Assembly (NCBI RefSeq): GCF_002532075.1
Contig: NZ_LYXE01000182.1
Coordinates: forward strand, 1-64,000
Reading direction: 5' to 3'
Source of the DNA: Candidatus Chloroploca asiatica
GTDB lineage: Bacteria > Chloroflexota > Chloroflexia > Chloroflexales > Chloroflexaceae
DNA length: 64,000 bases
In this document: positions 8,593 through 17,970 of the stretch, piece after piece
How the letters are laid out: each line of letters starts with the position of its first letter
Numbering within the stretch: position 1 is the first letter of the stretch
Translations under genes and position numbers: made by a program
The notes under the pieces: model-generated
Seen by the model: only the letters and a program-made list of their open reading frames with translations
Told to the model about the DNA's origin: nothing
Database searches by the model: none

Positions 8593-9163
8593 GCAGCTTG
8601 CCCCGTATGCCCCCGCTGTGATTCGCCTGTTGCAGGGCGTCCTTTCCACCGATGATCCTGGTACCTGGAATCTCTTGCTGCACCATGAAACGCCGGTGCG
8701 CGACTATCTGGCGAAGATCGGACTGGAATTGGTGTTGCACGAGACCGATGGGTACGCGTTTTTGCGTCAACCTGAACTCGAGGGTGAAGAGGGCGAGAAG
8801 CTTACGCTGCCGCGCTTGACGCGCCGCGATCGCTTGACCTATTATGTGACCTTGATGTGTGCGCTGTTGCGCGAACGCATTGATCAGTTTGAGGCAAGTA
8901 CGCCCGAGGCCGACCGTCTGATCCTGACGAGCGATGATCTGTATGAGATGATGCGTCCCTTCCTGCGTGAACGCGGCGATGAACGCGCCCTCGTGCGGAA
9001 AATTGACGAAACAGCCAGCCGAGTGGTCGAGCTCGGCTTTCTGCGGCGGCTTGCCAACGAGTCCCGCTACGAGGTTCGGCCTGTCATCAAGGCCCGCATT
9101 GGCTCTGAGATTCTGGCCGAGGTGCTTGCGCGACTGGAGCAGTATGCAGCTACCGATGCTTGA
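8582..9163 (+). CDS. jetB: Wadjet subunit JetB (DUF4194, MukE-like)
   Basis: 193 residues. Features of DUF4194/MukE-like proteins are visible: LLHHETPVRDYLAKIGLELV, a LTRRDRLTYYVTLMCALLRE helix, and paired winged-helix-like segments ending RYEVRPVIKARIGSEILAEV. The ATG at 8582 is chosen because the family N-terminus starts at MRPEQ and it overlaps the end of jetA. JetB is the KITE subunit that binds the kleisin JetA. It overlaps jetC by about 20 bases, so translation is likely coupled. It is intact, with no sign of decay. Confidence 0.9.
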   Translation: MRPEQLAPYAPAVIRLLQGVLSTDDPGTWNLLLHHETPVRDYLAKIGLELVLHETDGYAFLRQPELEGEEGEKLTLPRLTRRDRLTYYVTLMCALLRERIDQFEASTPEADRLILTSDDLYEMMRPFLRERGDERALVRKIDETASRVVELGFLRRLANESRYEVRPVIKARIGSEILAEVLARLEQYAATDA

Positions 9164-12100
9164 CGAACAACCCCCATCACGTGAGGGCTTCCGCCTGCAG
9201 CGCCTTGAAGTCTATAATTGGGGTACGTTTCATGAACGAGTCTGGATCGTTGAACCGCACGGGGGCACGGCCCTGCTGACGGGGGCGAATGGCTCGGGCA
9301 AATCAACGCTGGTGGATGCGCTCTTGACGCTGCTGGTGCCTCCTCGCCCGCGCAGCTACAACCAGGCCTCGGGCTCGCAGAAGAAGGAGCGCGATGAGCG
9401 CACCTATGTCCGTGGCGCGTATGGCCGGATCAAGGATCTTGAGAGCCACCACGGGGTTGTGCAGTACTTGCGCGACAAAAAGAGCTACAGTGTCTTGCTG
9501 GCGTGTTTCAGGAATGAGCAGACTGGGCAGACGGTGACGCTGGCTCAGGTGCTTTTTTTTGGCAAGGATGATGAGCTCAAGAAGATCTATTGTGTTGCGC
9601 CGCGCCCGCTCTCGATTGTTGAGCATTTCCAGCTTGCGAAGGCCGACGAGATCAAGCGCGCCCTGCGCACCCTGGGGGCCGAAGTCTATGACGAGTTCGC
9701 CCGCTACAGCCGCGATTTTCTCAAACGCTTTGGCCTGCGCTCAGAAAAGGCGCTCGATCTTTTCAATCAGACCGTGGCGATCAAAGAGATTGGTGGGCTC
9801 AATGCGTTTGTGCGCCAACATATGCTGGAAAAGACCGACGCCCAGGGGCGCATCGATCTGCTGCGCGAGCACTATAAGAACCTGACCAGTGCCCACGATG
9901 CGATTGCCAAGGCCGAGCAGCAACTTGTGCGCCTGCGTCTGCTGCTGGCCGAGGCCGAACAGCACGCCCAACTCCAGGCGCGCATCGTTGAAGCCGAATG
10001 CTGCGCCGAGTTGGTGCCCCGCTTCTTCGCCCGCCGCAAACTCGATCTGCTCGAACGGGCTCTTGCCGTGGCGCGGGCGGATCTTGCCGAGCATGCCGCG
10101 CACCGGGTAGCCCTCCAGACGCAACTTGCTAGCCAGCGCCAGCAGGAACGCGATCTCTACGCGGCGATCACCAATGATCAGCTTGGGCAACGCCTCGAAT
10201 CGCTTAAGCAGGAGCTAGTTCGGGTGCAGGAGCGCATGGTCGATCGCCAGAAGCGGGCCGACCGCTACAATCGCATCGCTGCGGCTCTCGACATTCCTGC
10301 GCTCACCGATGAGGCTGCCTTTGTGACCATGGTTCGGCTCAGTCGCCAGAAATTACCCCTCATTGATGAAGATCTGCACAAACTCGAAGTTGCGCGGGAT
10401 ACCATCAAGCAAGATGAGGGGCGGCTAGCGGCTGAACGCCAACAGCTTCAGGATGAAATTAGCTCGTTGCAGCAGCGCAAAAGCCGGATTCCGTCAGAGG
10501 ATCTGCGGCTACGGGCCGAACTGGCCCGTGCCCTCGATCTTGCCGAGGAAGAGATGCCCTTTGTCGGGGAGTTGCTGAAAGTCCGGGACAGCGAAAAGTC
10601 CTGGGAAGGGGCGATCGAACGCTTGCTGCGCGGCTACGGGCGGCAATTGCTCGTCACCGAAGCCCACTACCGACGGGTCGCCGGGTATGTTGATGGGGCC
10701 AACCTGCGTGGCCGCCTGGTCTATCATCGCGTCACCGACCGTCGCGTGCCCCCGACGACCGCCGGCCTCGATGCCGCTGCCCTGATCTTCAAACTCGAGA
10801 TCAAGCCTGGCAGCACCCTGCACGATTGGCTCAAAGGCGATCTGATTGAGCACTGGAATTATGTCTGTTGCGATCAGATCGAACAGTTCCAGCGCGAGCG
10901 TCGGGCGCTGAGTCTCAACGGCCAGATCAAGAGCGGGGCTTCGCGCCACGAAAAGGATGATCGTTTTGCCCTGCATGACCGCACCCGGTATGTGCTTGGC
11001 TGGGATAATCGTGATAAGATCGCGGCGCTCAAACGCGAATTACAAGCCCGCGAGCGCGAACTCCAGACGGTACGGGCGGCACTTCAGACCAATGAGCAGC
11101 AGCGCCGCGCATGGCAGCAGCGGCTCCAGGGGTTGCGCGATCTGCTCGCCTTCGACCATTACACCGAACTTGACTGGCGTGCCGACCAGCAGCAGATCAC
11201 TGCGCTTGAAGCACAGCAGCGCGAGCTGGAAGCAAGTGCCGACCACTTGCAACAGTTGCAGCAGCAGCGTGAAGCGCTGATCAAGCAGATTACCGCTGAT
11301 GACCGACAGCTTGAACAGATCCAGCAACTGATCGGCACGCGGGAAAGCGATCTCAAACGCTTTGAGCAGCAGCGTGCCGCCTGTATCGCCCAGGTAGGCA
11401 CCCCAGCGACGGCGCACGAGCCAGCGCTTGCCAGGATCGAGGCGGATCTGAAGGGCAAAACGCTCACCCTCGAGACGATTGACCAGCAACAGAGCGAAAG
11501 CGAGCGCTTCTACAACAACAGCGCCCGCAGTCTCGGGAGCAACCTCAGCAAATTGGAAAACAGCGTCATCGCCCAGATTGTCAACTTCAAACGGGATTAC
11601 CCCGCCGAGACCGTTGACCTCGACAACTCGCTTGCGGCAGTTGGCGAATGTCGGCGGATGTGCGAACGGATCGAACGCGACGACCTGCCAGTCTATCGCC
11701 AGCGCTTCAAACAGTGGCTTGATGGCAAAGTCGTCGACTCAATTATCGGCTTTCACACAGCGCTTGAGCAGCAGACTGATACGATCCGTGCGAGCATCGC
11801 AACCCTCAACCGCTCGTTGCAAATGATTGACTACACCCCGGCGACCTATATCCGCCTGCGTGCCGACCAGACGCGGGACACCGAAGTCCAGGACTTTCGT
11901 CGCCAACTGCGCGCATGCATTCCCGATGTTGGTCAGCGCACTGCCGAGTCCAACGAAATAAGTTTTCAGCGCATCCGCGCCCTCATTGAACGCTTCGAAA
12001 CCGAGGAACGCTGGACAAGCAAGGTCTCTGATGTGCGCAACTGGCTCGATTTTGCCGCCGAGGAGCGGTACCGTGAGGACGATAAGGAGAAGAATTTCTA

Positions 12101-12482
12101 CTCGGACTCATCGGGCAAGTCGGGTGGGCAAAAGGCCAAACTCGCCTATACCATTCTGGCCTCGGCCATCGCCTATCAGTACGGGCTTGGTCAGGACGAA
12201 CGCCGCGCACGCACCTTCCGCTTTGTGGTGGTTGACGAAGCCTTTAGCAAATCCGACGAAGACAACGCACGCTATGCGATGAACCTCTTCAAACAGTTGA
12301 ACCTGCAACTCCTTGTCGTGACACCGCTCGACAAAACCCATGTGGTCGAACCATACATTGAAGCGTGCCACTTTGTCAGCAATACACTTGACGAGAACGA
12401 CTCGCGGGTCGTCAATCTGACGATCCGCGAGTATTACGAACAAAAAGCGGCGTTTGCCCAATTGTCGCGAGCCGAGCGATGA
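9144..12482 (+). CDS. jetC: Wadjet SMC-like ATPase JetC (MukB-like)
   Basis: 1112 residues. The N-terminal half-head has Walker A GANGSGKSTLVDAL near residue 47. Long Gln/Arg/Glu-rich coiled coils follow (about 250-480 and 640-850) with a hinge-like segment between. The C-terminal half-head has the ABC signature KSGGQKAKLAYTILASAIAY and Walker B FVVVDEAFSKSDEDNA. JetC is the motor that extrudes DNA loops. The ATG at 9144 (MQLPM) has a GGAGCAG ribosome site. A second ATG at 9156 is possible. The stop codon overlaps the jetD start (ATGA). All ATPase motifs are intact, so the system looks functional. Confidence 0.93.
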   Translation: MQLPMLDEQPPSREGFRLQRLEVYNWGTFHERVWIVEPHGGTALLTGANGSGKSTLVDALLTLLVPPRPRSYNQASGSQKKERDERTYVRGAYGRIKDLESHHGVVQYLRDKKSYSVLLACFRNEQTGQTVTLAQVLFFGKDDELKKIYCVAPRPLSIVEHFQLAKADEIKRALRTLGAEVYDEFARYSRDFLKRFGLRSEKALDLFNQTVAIKEIGGLNAFVRQHMLEKTDAQGRIDLLREHYKNLTSAHDAIAKAEQQLVRLRLLLAEAEQHAQLQARIVEAECCAELVPRFFARRKLDLLERALAVARADLAEHAAHRVALQTQLASQRQQERDLYAAITNDQLGQRLESLKQELVRVQERMVDRQKRADRYNRIAAALDIPALTDEAAFVTMVRLSRQKLPLIDEDLHKLEVARDTIKQDEGRLAAERQQLQDEISSLQQRKSRIPSEDLRLRAELARALDLAEEEMPFVGELLKVRDSEKSWEGAIERLLRGYGRQLLVTEAHYRRVAGYVDGANLRGRLVYHRVTDRRVPPTTAGLDAAALIFKLEIKPGSTLHDWLKGDLIEHWNYVCCDQIEQFQRERRALSLNGQIKSGASRHEKDDRFALHDRTRYVLGWDNRDKIAALKRELQARERELQTVRAALQTNEQQRRAWQQRLQGLRDLLAFDHYTELDWRADQQQITALEAQQRELEASADHLQQLQQQREALIKQITADDRQLEQIQQLIGTRESDLKRFEQQRAACIAQVGTPATAHEPALARIEADLKGKTLTLETIDQQQSESERFYNNSARSLGSNLSKLENSVIAQIVNFKRDYPAETVDLDNSLAAVGECRRMCERIERDDLPVYRQRFKQWLDGKVVDSIIGFHTALEQQTDTIRASIATLNRSLQMIDYTPATYIRLRADQTRDTEVQDFRRQLRACIPDVGQRTAESNEISFQRIRALIERFETEERWTSKVSDVRNWLDFAAEERYREDDKEKNFYSDSSGKSGGQKAKLAYTILASAIAYQYGLGQDERRARTFRFVVVDEAFSKSDEDNARYAMNLFKQLNLQLLVVTPLDKTHVVEPYIEACHFVSNTLDENDSRVVNLTIREYYEQKAAFAQLSRAER

Positions 12483-13627
12483 TCACGCCCGACGAGATTG
12501 CCGTGAAGGCGAACCGGGCCTATCTCCCGTTTGTGCGGGCCTGGCTCAGCGGCGAACCATTCACCCCGCTCAATCTTCCTGCGGGTGGCCTACCTCCCGA
12601 CTATCGAGCGTTGCAACGCGCCGTAGAAGTATTGTTCCAGGGGGCGAAAGCGCAGCGCGGTGCCGGATACACCGTTGAACTCCAGGTGCGCACAACGCGG
12701 GCCTTCGGCCAACAATCCCTGCCGCACCGCATCAATATCGCCACGGCCGACGACCTCTTATTCCTCGCAGACAAGCGCGAAGAGTTTGCCGCCTTGATGG
12801 ACGACGTGGCCTTGATCCGTGCCACCCTGCCCGAGCTCGAAGCATGGCTCGTTACCAATCCGCAGCATGTGATCGAACACCATGGCCTATGGCCGGATCT
12901 GCTGCGGGTCGGCACCTATTTTCGCGCCAACCCGCGTCCCGAGCGCTACCTCCGCGAACTCCCCATTGCTGTGCATACCAAATTCATCGAACAGCACACA
13001 GGGATCATCGCCCGCTTGCTCGACGTGCTTCTGCCTGAAACCGAGATTGACATAACCAAAAGGCAATTCGAGCAACGTTACGGCCTGCGGTATGATGTGC
13101 CACTGGTTCGCCTCCGCCTGCTCGACCCATCGCTCGGCGTGCGTCTGGGGCTACCGCTCACCGATCTTGCCGCCCCGGTCACCGATCTTGCCGCCCTGCC
13201 ATGCGCTGACCTTGACACCATCATTGTCGAAAACAAAATGGTCTTTCTCACGCTACCGCACCGACCAGCAACCCTCGCCATCTTTGGCAGCGGCTTCCAA
13301 GTCGAACTCCTACAGCAACTCCCCTGGCTCGCCCACTGCCGCATCTGGTACTGGGGCGACCTTGACGCCCAGGGCTTTCAGCTGCTCGCCCGGCTCCGTG
13401 CCCTGTTTCCCCAGGCCTCTTCCCTCATGATGGACGCCGCAACCCTCGAAACCTTCCGCGCCTTTGCCGTCGCCGGAACACCCTCCTCAAGTGCCGACCT
13501 CCCTCAACTGACCCCCGACGAACAAGCCGTCTATGCCAACCTAGTGCAGACAAACCTACGCCTCGAACAGGAACGGATCAGCCACACATATGCCGCCAGG
13601 CAGCTAGAGGCAATCCCTTGCCCATAA
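12479..13627 (+). CDS. jetD: Wadjet nuclease JetD (DUF3322-DUF2220, Toprim)
   Basis: 382 residues. The N-terminal DUF3322-like region (VKANRAYLPFVRAWLSGEPF) leads to a C-terminal Toprim fold. The Toprim residues are visible: the acidic residue in TIIVENKMVF (about residue 253) and the DxD pair in YWGDLDAQGFQLL (about 297-299). JetD is the topoisomerase VI-A-like nuclease that cuts the plasmid once JetABC has extruded it. Its start overlaps the jetC stop by four bases. It is last in the operon. Full length and intact catalytic acids argue for an active Wadjet. It most resembles the type I arrangement, but subtype was not tested. Confidence 0.93.
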   Translation: MITPDEIAVKANRAYLPFVRAWLSGEPFTPLNLPAGGLPPDYRALQRAVEVLFQGAKAQRGAGYTVELQVRTTRAFGQQSLPHRINIATADDLLFLADKREEFAALMDDVALIRATLPELEAWLVTNPQHVIEHHGLWPDLLRVGTYFRANPRPERYLRELPIAVHTKFIEQHTGIIARLLDVLLPETEIDITKRQFEQRYGLRYDVPLVRLRLLDPSLGVRLGLPLTDLAAPVTDLAALPCADLDTIIVENKMVFLTLPHRPATLAIFGSGFQVELLQQLPWLAHCRIWYWGDLDAQGFQLLARLRALFPQASSLMMDAATLETFRAFAVAGTPSSSADLPQLTPDEQAVYANLVQTNLRLEQERISHTYAARQLEAIPCP

Positions 13628-13814
13628 GACGGTTGTTTTGACGCCAAGGCGCCACCGCCGCGCCCCCGTCCACCACACCGCCGCGCCCATCGCTGCTGCG
13701 CCCTACCGTGGGCATGGCACGAGCCCGAGGATCGCCCGTGTCCGGCGTTATCCCACGGGCATGGCGCGATCGCCGGGGCATCGGCACCACGAGCAGCAAG
13801 GAACTGCGGCGTTA

Positions 13815-13823
13815 TGCTACAAT
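13815..13823 (+). promoter_or_regulatory. Extended -10 promoter (TGcTACAAT) upstream of DUF2237 gene
   Basis: TG-C-TACAAT forms an extended -10 box 44 bases before the ATG at 13868. The preceding 180 bases (13628-13814) are GC-rich and hold no gene. Confidence 0.45.
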
Positions 13824-13867
13824 ACGACTGCTAAAGACATCAGGATTGAAGTCAAGGTGAACATGGA

Positions 13868-14296
13868 ATGACAACGCCTCCTTCGCAACGGCAGAATGGT
13901 CGTACTCACTCCTCTACCCCCGCACGCAATGTTTTGGGTGGGCCGCTGGCAACCTGTAGCACCATGCCGCTGACCGGGTTCTTCCGTACCGGGTGCTGCG
14001 AGACGGGTCCCGACGACGTGGGCATGCATGTGGTCTGTGCCCAGGTCACGGACGAGTTCCTGGCCTTTAGTCGGGCGGAGGGCAATGACCTGAGCACGCC
14101 ACGACCTGAGTTTGGCTTTCCGGGGTTGCAGCCTGGCGATCGCTGGTGTCTGTGTGCGGCCCGTTGGCAAGAAGCGCTTGACGCCGGCAAGGCGCCGCCC
14201 GTCGTGCTGGCCGCAACCCACGAAGCGGCCCTCGCGATCGTCCGACGCGAAGACTTGCTCCGCTATGCCCTTGATGTGACCGACGGTCTGGTCTAA
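13868..14296 (+). CDS. DUF2237 family protein
   Basis: 142 residues. From residue 20 the protein matches DUF2237: NVLGGPLATCSTMPLTGFFR, a CCETGPDDVGMHVVCAQVT block, and the C-terminal GDRWCLCAARWQEALDAGKA followed by ATHEAALAIV. The conserved cysteines and the GPDDxGxHxVCA motif are intact. The family is small, widespread and without a proven function. It stands alone with its own promoter, downstream of Wadjet. The ATG at 13868 gives a slightly long, unconserved N-terminal tail of about 20 residues. Confidence 0.85.
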   Translation: MTTPPSQRQNGRTHSSTPARNVLGGPLATCSTMPLTGFFRTGCCETGPDDVGMHVVCAQVTDEFLAFSRAEGNDLSTPRPEFGFPGLQPGDRWCLCAARWQEALDAGKAPPVVLAATHEAALAIVRREDLLRYALDVTDGLV

Positions 14297-14776
14297 GACA
14301 AGGATGGCGCAGCGAGCAAAGAGGAACGCGCCGAGCGCATCAGGAGGCGCTGCACGCCTCCGAACGGGACAGGAGCTTAAACCCTTGCACCCCCATAGCA
14401 ACAAGCGTAATGCGCAACTAGCTTGAGGCCTGTTCGCGCCGTTGGCTGGTTCGACCTGCGTGATCCCGCCAGGTGGAGCCCCGAACTCGCCACAGGCAAG
14501 GTCACGCTTCCCCTGCTGCATCAGTTGCGGGCGCTGCTGGACGATGCCGCCGCCGGTTAGCGCTAAGCCCGTTTGGTAGGGTACGCCCTGTGGCTGCGCC
14601 ATTCAGCGCACGGTGGTTCGCGCAGCGCACCCCTTGCAAATCGCCGCGAAGGCCGCGACTTGTGGCCTGACACGCTGCTGCTGCTGAATACCCGCGTGCA
14701 ATCCACACCCCTCACCGGCGAAAAGGCTGTGGTATAGTGAAATAAGATACACTTTATTCCCTTGCCATAAACATCA
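14297..14776. other. Intergenic, with possible decayed coding scraps
   Basis: No intact gene. Around 14443-14562 (+ strand) one frame reads WFDLRDPARWSPELATGKVT then LPLLHQLRALLDDAAAG and a stop. The GKVTLPLL motif resembles the tail of polyprenyl synthetases, but 39 residues are too few to be sure. TATAGT at 14733-14738 may be the -10 box of the acyltransferase gene. Confidence 0.3.
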
Positions 14777-15670
14777 ATGGACAATCGTCAATCAGCACGC
14801 GCCTATGCGCCGAGTAATGTGTCGGCAGGGTTACCCCCTGCCTCAATTGCCGAGTTAACCCATCTCAATACGTCCGATATTTTGACCGCGTTCGGGGTGC
14901 AACGCGAATGGCCGTTGCGTGGCGTGTTTGAGATCCTCTGTCGCCCGGCGGCACAGCGCTTTGCCCGGGAAATCGTGGCGCTCGACCAGTTGGTGGGTTC
15001 CGCTGGTCTGGTGGTTGGTGGAGCCTGGATGGTTGGTCGGTGGGCTGAACGGTTCACGGTGCTGGGTGCGCCACCACCTGATGGGCCGTTGTTGTTGGTA
15101 GCGAACCATCCCGGTATGCTCGATGCGATGGCGCTCTTTGCCGGGATTCAGCGTGAAGATCTGCGAGTGCCGGCGATTACCCGGCCCTTCCTGCGTTGTT
15201 TGCCAAATATCAGGTCGGTCTTGATCCCGGTGGGTGGGCAGCCGGGTGAGCGGGTGGCGGTGTTGCGCACGGCGGCACGGCATATGCGGGAGGGTGGGGC
15301 GATCCTGACGTTTCCAGCCGGTCGGATTGAGCATGATCCGCTGATCGATGCACGTGCCGTCACGGATCTGGCGCACTGGTCAGAGAGCATTGGCCTCTTT
15401 GCGCGCCTGGGTGGTCAGGTTCCGGTTGTGCCGGTGATTGTGGGTGGTGTGATCGCCCCTGAAGCGCTGCGGCATCCGATCATTCGTTTGCGCCGTCGTC
15501 CCGAAGATCAACGCTGGCTGGCCGCGATTTGGCAGTTGTTGCGCCCACAGTTGGGGCGGGTGCATGTGCGCGTCAGCTTCGGGCGTCCATTGTCGTCGAC
15601 GCTTCCCGACCTTGCCGCTGCCGTACGGGCCGAGGCGCGCCGTCTGATCGAAGGGTTGCGTCAAGCATGA
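14777..15670 (+). CDS. PlsC-like glycerophospholipid acyltransferase
   Basis: 297 residues. The acyltransferase HxxxxD motif is present (NHPGMLDAMALFAG, about residues 112-125). The second block is PFLRCLPNIRSVLIPV and a substrate-binding block is GGAILTFPAGRIEHDP. The third (VPVVPVIVGGVIAPEALRHP) resembles the usual glycerolipid acyltransferase fold. The N-terminal 80 residues are longer than in minimal PlsC and contain one hydrophobic stretch (LVVGGAWMVG). It probably acylates lysophosphatidate or a related lipid at the membrane. The next gene, an MFS transporter, starts inside its stop codon, so the pair is an operon. The exact substrate is unknown. Confidence 0.75.
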   Translation: MDNRQSARAYAPSNVSAGLPPASIAELTHLNTSDILTAFGVQREWPLRGVFEILCRPAAQRFAREIVALDQLVGSAGLVVGGAWMVGRWAERFTVLGAPPPDGPLLLVANHPGMLDAMALFAGIQREDLRVPAITRPFLRCLPNIRSVLIPVGGQPGERVAVLRTAARHMREGGAILTFPAGRIEHDPLIDARAVTDLAHWSESIGLFARLGGQVPVVPVIVGGVIAPEALRHPIIRLRRRPEDQRWLAAIWQLLRPQLGRVHVRVSFGRPLSSTLPDLAAAVRAEARRLIEGLRQA

Positions 15671-16887
15671 AGCATGTTCTTGCCCGTGTTCGGCGTGGCT
15701 CGCCCCTGGCAATTGTGTTCGCTTCCGTTTTCATCGATATGCTGGGCTACGGCATGATTGTGCCGCTGCTGCCGTTTCTGGTGCGTGAATATTCCGCAAG
15801 TGCGCTACTCGTTGGTCTGCTCAGTTCGCTCTATGCGCTGATGCAGCTTTTTATGGCCCCGCTACTTGGGGCTGTTTCCGATCGCATCGGGCGTCGTCCG
15901 GTGCTGATTGGCTGCCTCGCTGGCTCGGGTGTGGCGTACCTGTTGCTCGGGCTATCGAATACGCTGGGGTTGCTCTTTCTAGCGGTTGGTCTGGGCGGCA
16001 TGGCTGGCGCTAGTCTTCCGACCGCTCAGGCCTATATTGCCGATACGACCAAGCCGGAGGATCGGGCGCGCGGGTTGGGGTTGATTGGGGCGGCTTTCGG
16101 GCTGGGGCTCATGATCGGTCCGGCCCTGGGCGGGCTCCTGAGCAGCTACGGCCTGGCTGTGCCAGCCCTGGCCGCGGCTGCTTTTGCCGCGCTCAATACC
16201 CTCTATGCTCTGATCGTTTTGCCCGAGTCGCTCCCACCCGAGCGACGGAGCCATCAGCCCTTGCACTTGCGCAACCTGACTGCGCAACTGGCCGAGGCGC
16301 TGACCCTGCGTCGGATCAGGTTGTTGCTGGTGGCGATCTTTTTGCTGAACCTGGCCTTTGCCGGGTTGCAGAGCAACTTTCCGTTGTTCAGTACGGTACG
16401 CTTCGGTTGGGACGTGCTGCAGAACGGGATCTTCTTTGCGTTTGTCGGTGGGTGTGCCGTGGTGACGCAGGGCTTTCTGATCGGTAAACTTCAGCCGCTT
16501 TGGGGCGAGGCACCGTTGGTGCTGGCAGGGTTGGGGTTGATGACGATCGGCTTGCTGTTGATCGCCCTGGCTCCGCAGGCCTGGTTGCTCTATCCACTGG
16601 TGGGCATCATGGCGGTCGGGTTGGGTCTGGCCATTCCCTCGTTGTCCGCACTGGTCTCACAGCGCGCCGGTGAACATCGCCAGGGGGCGGTTATGGGCGG
16701 AACCCAGGCGCTCTTGAGCCTGACCCTGATTATCGGGCCGCTGCTGGCAGGGTTGGCGTTTGATCTGGCCGGGCCGGGTGCCCCGTACTTGCTCGGCAGT
16801 GGGTTGGCCAGCCTCGCGTTTCTGACCGCAGCTGTAACGTTGCGCCCGCTGCGGTCTCCAAGTGAACAGGTCGCTTCGAAAGGCTAG
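15667..16887 (+). CDS. MFS transporter, multidrug/Tet-type
   Basis: 406 residues, about 12 membrane helices. The N-terminal half holds the MFS signature between helices 2 and 3 (GAVSDRIGRRPVLI, about residues 66-79) and the antiporter-type motif C (GAAFGLGLMIGPALGGLL, about 141-158), both typical of drug/H+ antiporters. The ATG at 15667 overlaps the acyltransferase stop (ATGA). Because the partner modifies lipids, the transporter may export a lipid-like or hydrophobic compound, but this is only inference. No sign of truncation. Confidence 0.8.
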   Translation: MKHVLARVRRGSPLAIVFASVFIDMLGYGMIVPLLPFLVREYSASALLVGLLSSLYALMQLFMAPLLGAVSDRIGRRPVLIGCLAGSGVAYLLLGLSNTLGLLFLAVGLGGMAGASLPTAQAYIADTTKPEDRARGLGLIGAAFGLGLMIGPALGGLLSSYGLAVPALAAAAFAALNTLYALIVLPESLPPERRSHQPLHLRNLTAQLAEALTLRRIRLLLVAIFLLNLAFAGLQSNFPLFSTVRFGWDVLQNGIFFAFVGGCAVVTQGFLIGKLQPLWGEAPLVLAGLGLMTIGLLLIALAPQAWLLYPLVGIMAVGLGLAIPSLSALVSQRAGEHRQGAVMGGTQALLSLTLIIGPLLAGLAFDLAGPGAPYLLGSGLASLAFLTAAVTLRPLRSPSEQVASKG

Positions 16888-16908
16888 CGCCAACGCCTTG
16901 CAAAGAAA

Positions 16909-16989
16909 GTTGACGCAAAGGCGCAAAGGTGCAAAGCTGAGTATGTAGATCCATCAAACCTTCGCGCCTTTGCGCCTTTGCATCAAAAT
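16909..16989. repeat. GACGCAAAGGCGC palindromic repeat, copy 1
   Basis: TTGACGCAAAGGCGCAAAGG begins the copy and TTTGCGCCTTTGCATCAAAA closes it, with a spacer containing GATCCATCAAA. The same element lies in reverse orientation at 19429-19502, and a half copy is at 259-293. The copies flank the ribA-glycosyltransferase-PTPS segment. Confidence 0.75.
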
Positions 16990-17035
16990 TACGACTGTTT
17001 TTTGTCAGAAAGCACAGATGAAATGAGGATCCCCA

Positions 17036-17638
17036 ATGCTTGAGGGTTTGCGACCTATTGTGAACGTTGTTGCCAGCACTACGCTTCCGACCCGTTATGG
17101 CGTATTTCAGATGCATGTGTATGTTGATGATAATGGCTTGGAGCATGTCGCGCTGGTCGTCGGTGAGCTCGCCGGTTCCGCACCGGTGCTGGTGCGGTTG
17201 CACTCTGAGTGCTTGACCGGCGACGTGTTTGGGTCGCAGCGTTGTGATTGCGGCGAGCAGTTGCAGCAGAGCATGAGCGAACTCCAGGCGGCGCAGCGGG
17301 GCGTATTGCTCTATCTGCGGCAAGAGGGGCGTGGCATCGGGTTGGTGAATAAGATTCGTGCGTATGCGCTGCAAGAGACCCAGGGTCTGGATACGGTCGA
17401 TGCCAATCGGGCCTTGGGTTTGCCTGACGATATGCGCGAGTATAGTCGGGCCGCCGCTATTCTAGCCGACCTTGGTGTAGATCGGGTGGCGCTGATGACC
17501 AATAATCCGCTGAAGATCCAGGATCTGCAACAGCACGGGATCGTTGTTGTCGAGCGTTGTGCGGCGCACGTGCTGCCGAATGTCCATAACCAGCCGTATC
17601 TTCAGGCTAAGCGTGAACGCATGGGGCATTTGTTCTAA
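17036..17638 (+). CDS. ribA: GTP cyclohydrolase II
   Basis: 200 residues, the size of stand-alone RibA. The zinc-binding cysteines and active site are intact in HSECLTGDVFGSQRCDCGEQ (about residues 61-80). The substrate loop LRQEGRGIGLVNKIRAYALQ (about 99-118) and the LMTNNPLKI motif (about 154-162) are also present. The enzyme opens GTP to 2,5-diamino-6-ribosylamino-4(3H)-pyrimidinone 5'-phosphate, the first riboflavin step. It is convergent with a minus-strand set holding a RibD-type reductase, FolB and a PTPS homolog, which suggests it could feed a second, pterin- or pyrimidine-like pathway. A strong hairpin terminator begins in its stop codon. Confidence 0.93.
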   Translation: MLEGLRPIVNVVASTTLPTRYGVFQMHVYVDDNGLEHVALVVGELAGSAPVLVRLHSECLTGDVFGSQRCDCGEQLQQSMSELQAAQRGVLLYLRQEGRGIGLVNKIRAYALQETQGLDTVDANRALGLPDDMREYSRAAAILADLGVDRVALMTNNPLKIQDLQQHGIVVVERCAAHVLPNVHNQPYLQAKRERMGHLF

Positions 17639-17668
17639 ATGCGTGCAAGCTGTGCTTGCACGCATTTA
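17636..17668 (+). terminator. Hairpin terminator overlapping the ribA stop codon
   Basis: TAAATGCGTGCAAGC (17636-17650), loop TGT, then GCTTGCACGCATTTA (17654-17668) form a perfect 15-bp stem that includes the ribA stop codon. The T-tract is weak. Confidence 0.65.
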
Positions 17669-17721
17669 GAAGGGAGGGAGGGGGTTTTTCAGGGAGGGCA
17701 AGCCCTCCCTGGGACCCTCCC

Positions 17722-17954
17722 AGGGCGATTGCATCATACGAAATCGGATACAACGGGGTACCCGCAGGGGGTACCCGTACCGGGGTGGGGCACCCGCAAG
17801 GGGTGGGGCACCCGCAAGGGGTGGGGCACCCGCAAGGGGTGGGGCACCCGCAAGGGGTGCCCCTACAGGGCCGGGGGGCGCGCCCGATGTAGGGGCACCC
17901 CTTGCGGGTGCCCTTGCGGGTGCCCTTGCGGGGTGCATACACGGAAGATGCAAT
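17722..17954. mobile_element. MITE-like hairpin element, copy 2, with 17-bp target duplication
   Basis: It starts AGGGCGATTGCATCATACG and ends CGGAAGATGCAAT. The core repeats GGGGTGGGGCACCCGCAA about four times before more GCACCCCTTGCGGGTGCC words. CTCCCTGGGACCCTCCC flanks it directly on both sides (17705-17721 and 17955-17971). The right duplication touches the last base of the glycosyltransferase stop codon, so the insertion fell exactly at a gene end. Confidence 0.78.
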
Positions 17955-17970
17955 CTCCCTGGGACCCTCC

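Noticed and set aside
17760-17900. Regular GGGGTGGGGCACCCGCAA units, looking like a CRISPR array
   Set aside because: Units are about 18 bases with no unique spacers, are internally palindromic, and lie inside a repeat element with inverted ends.
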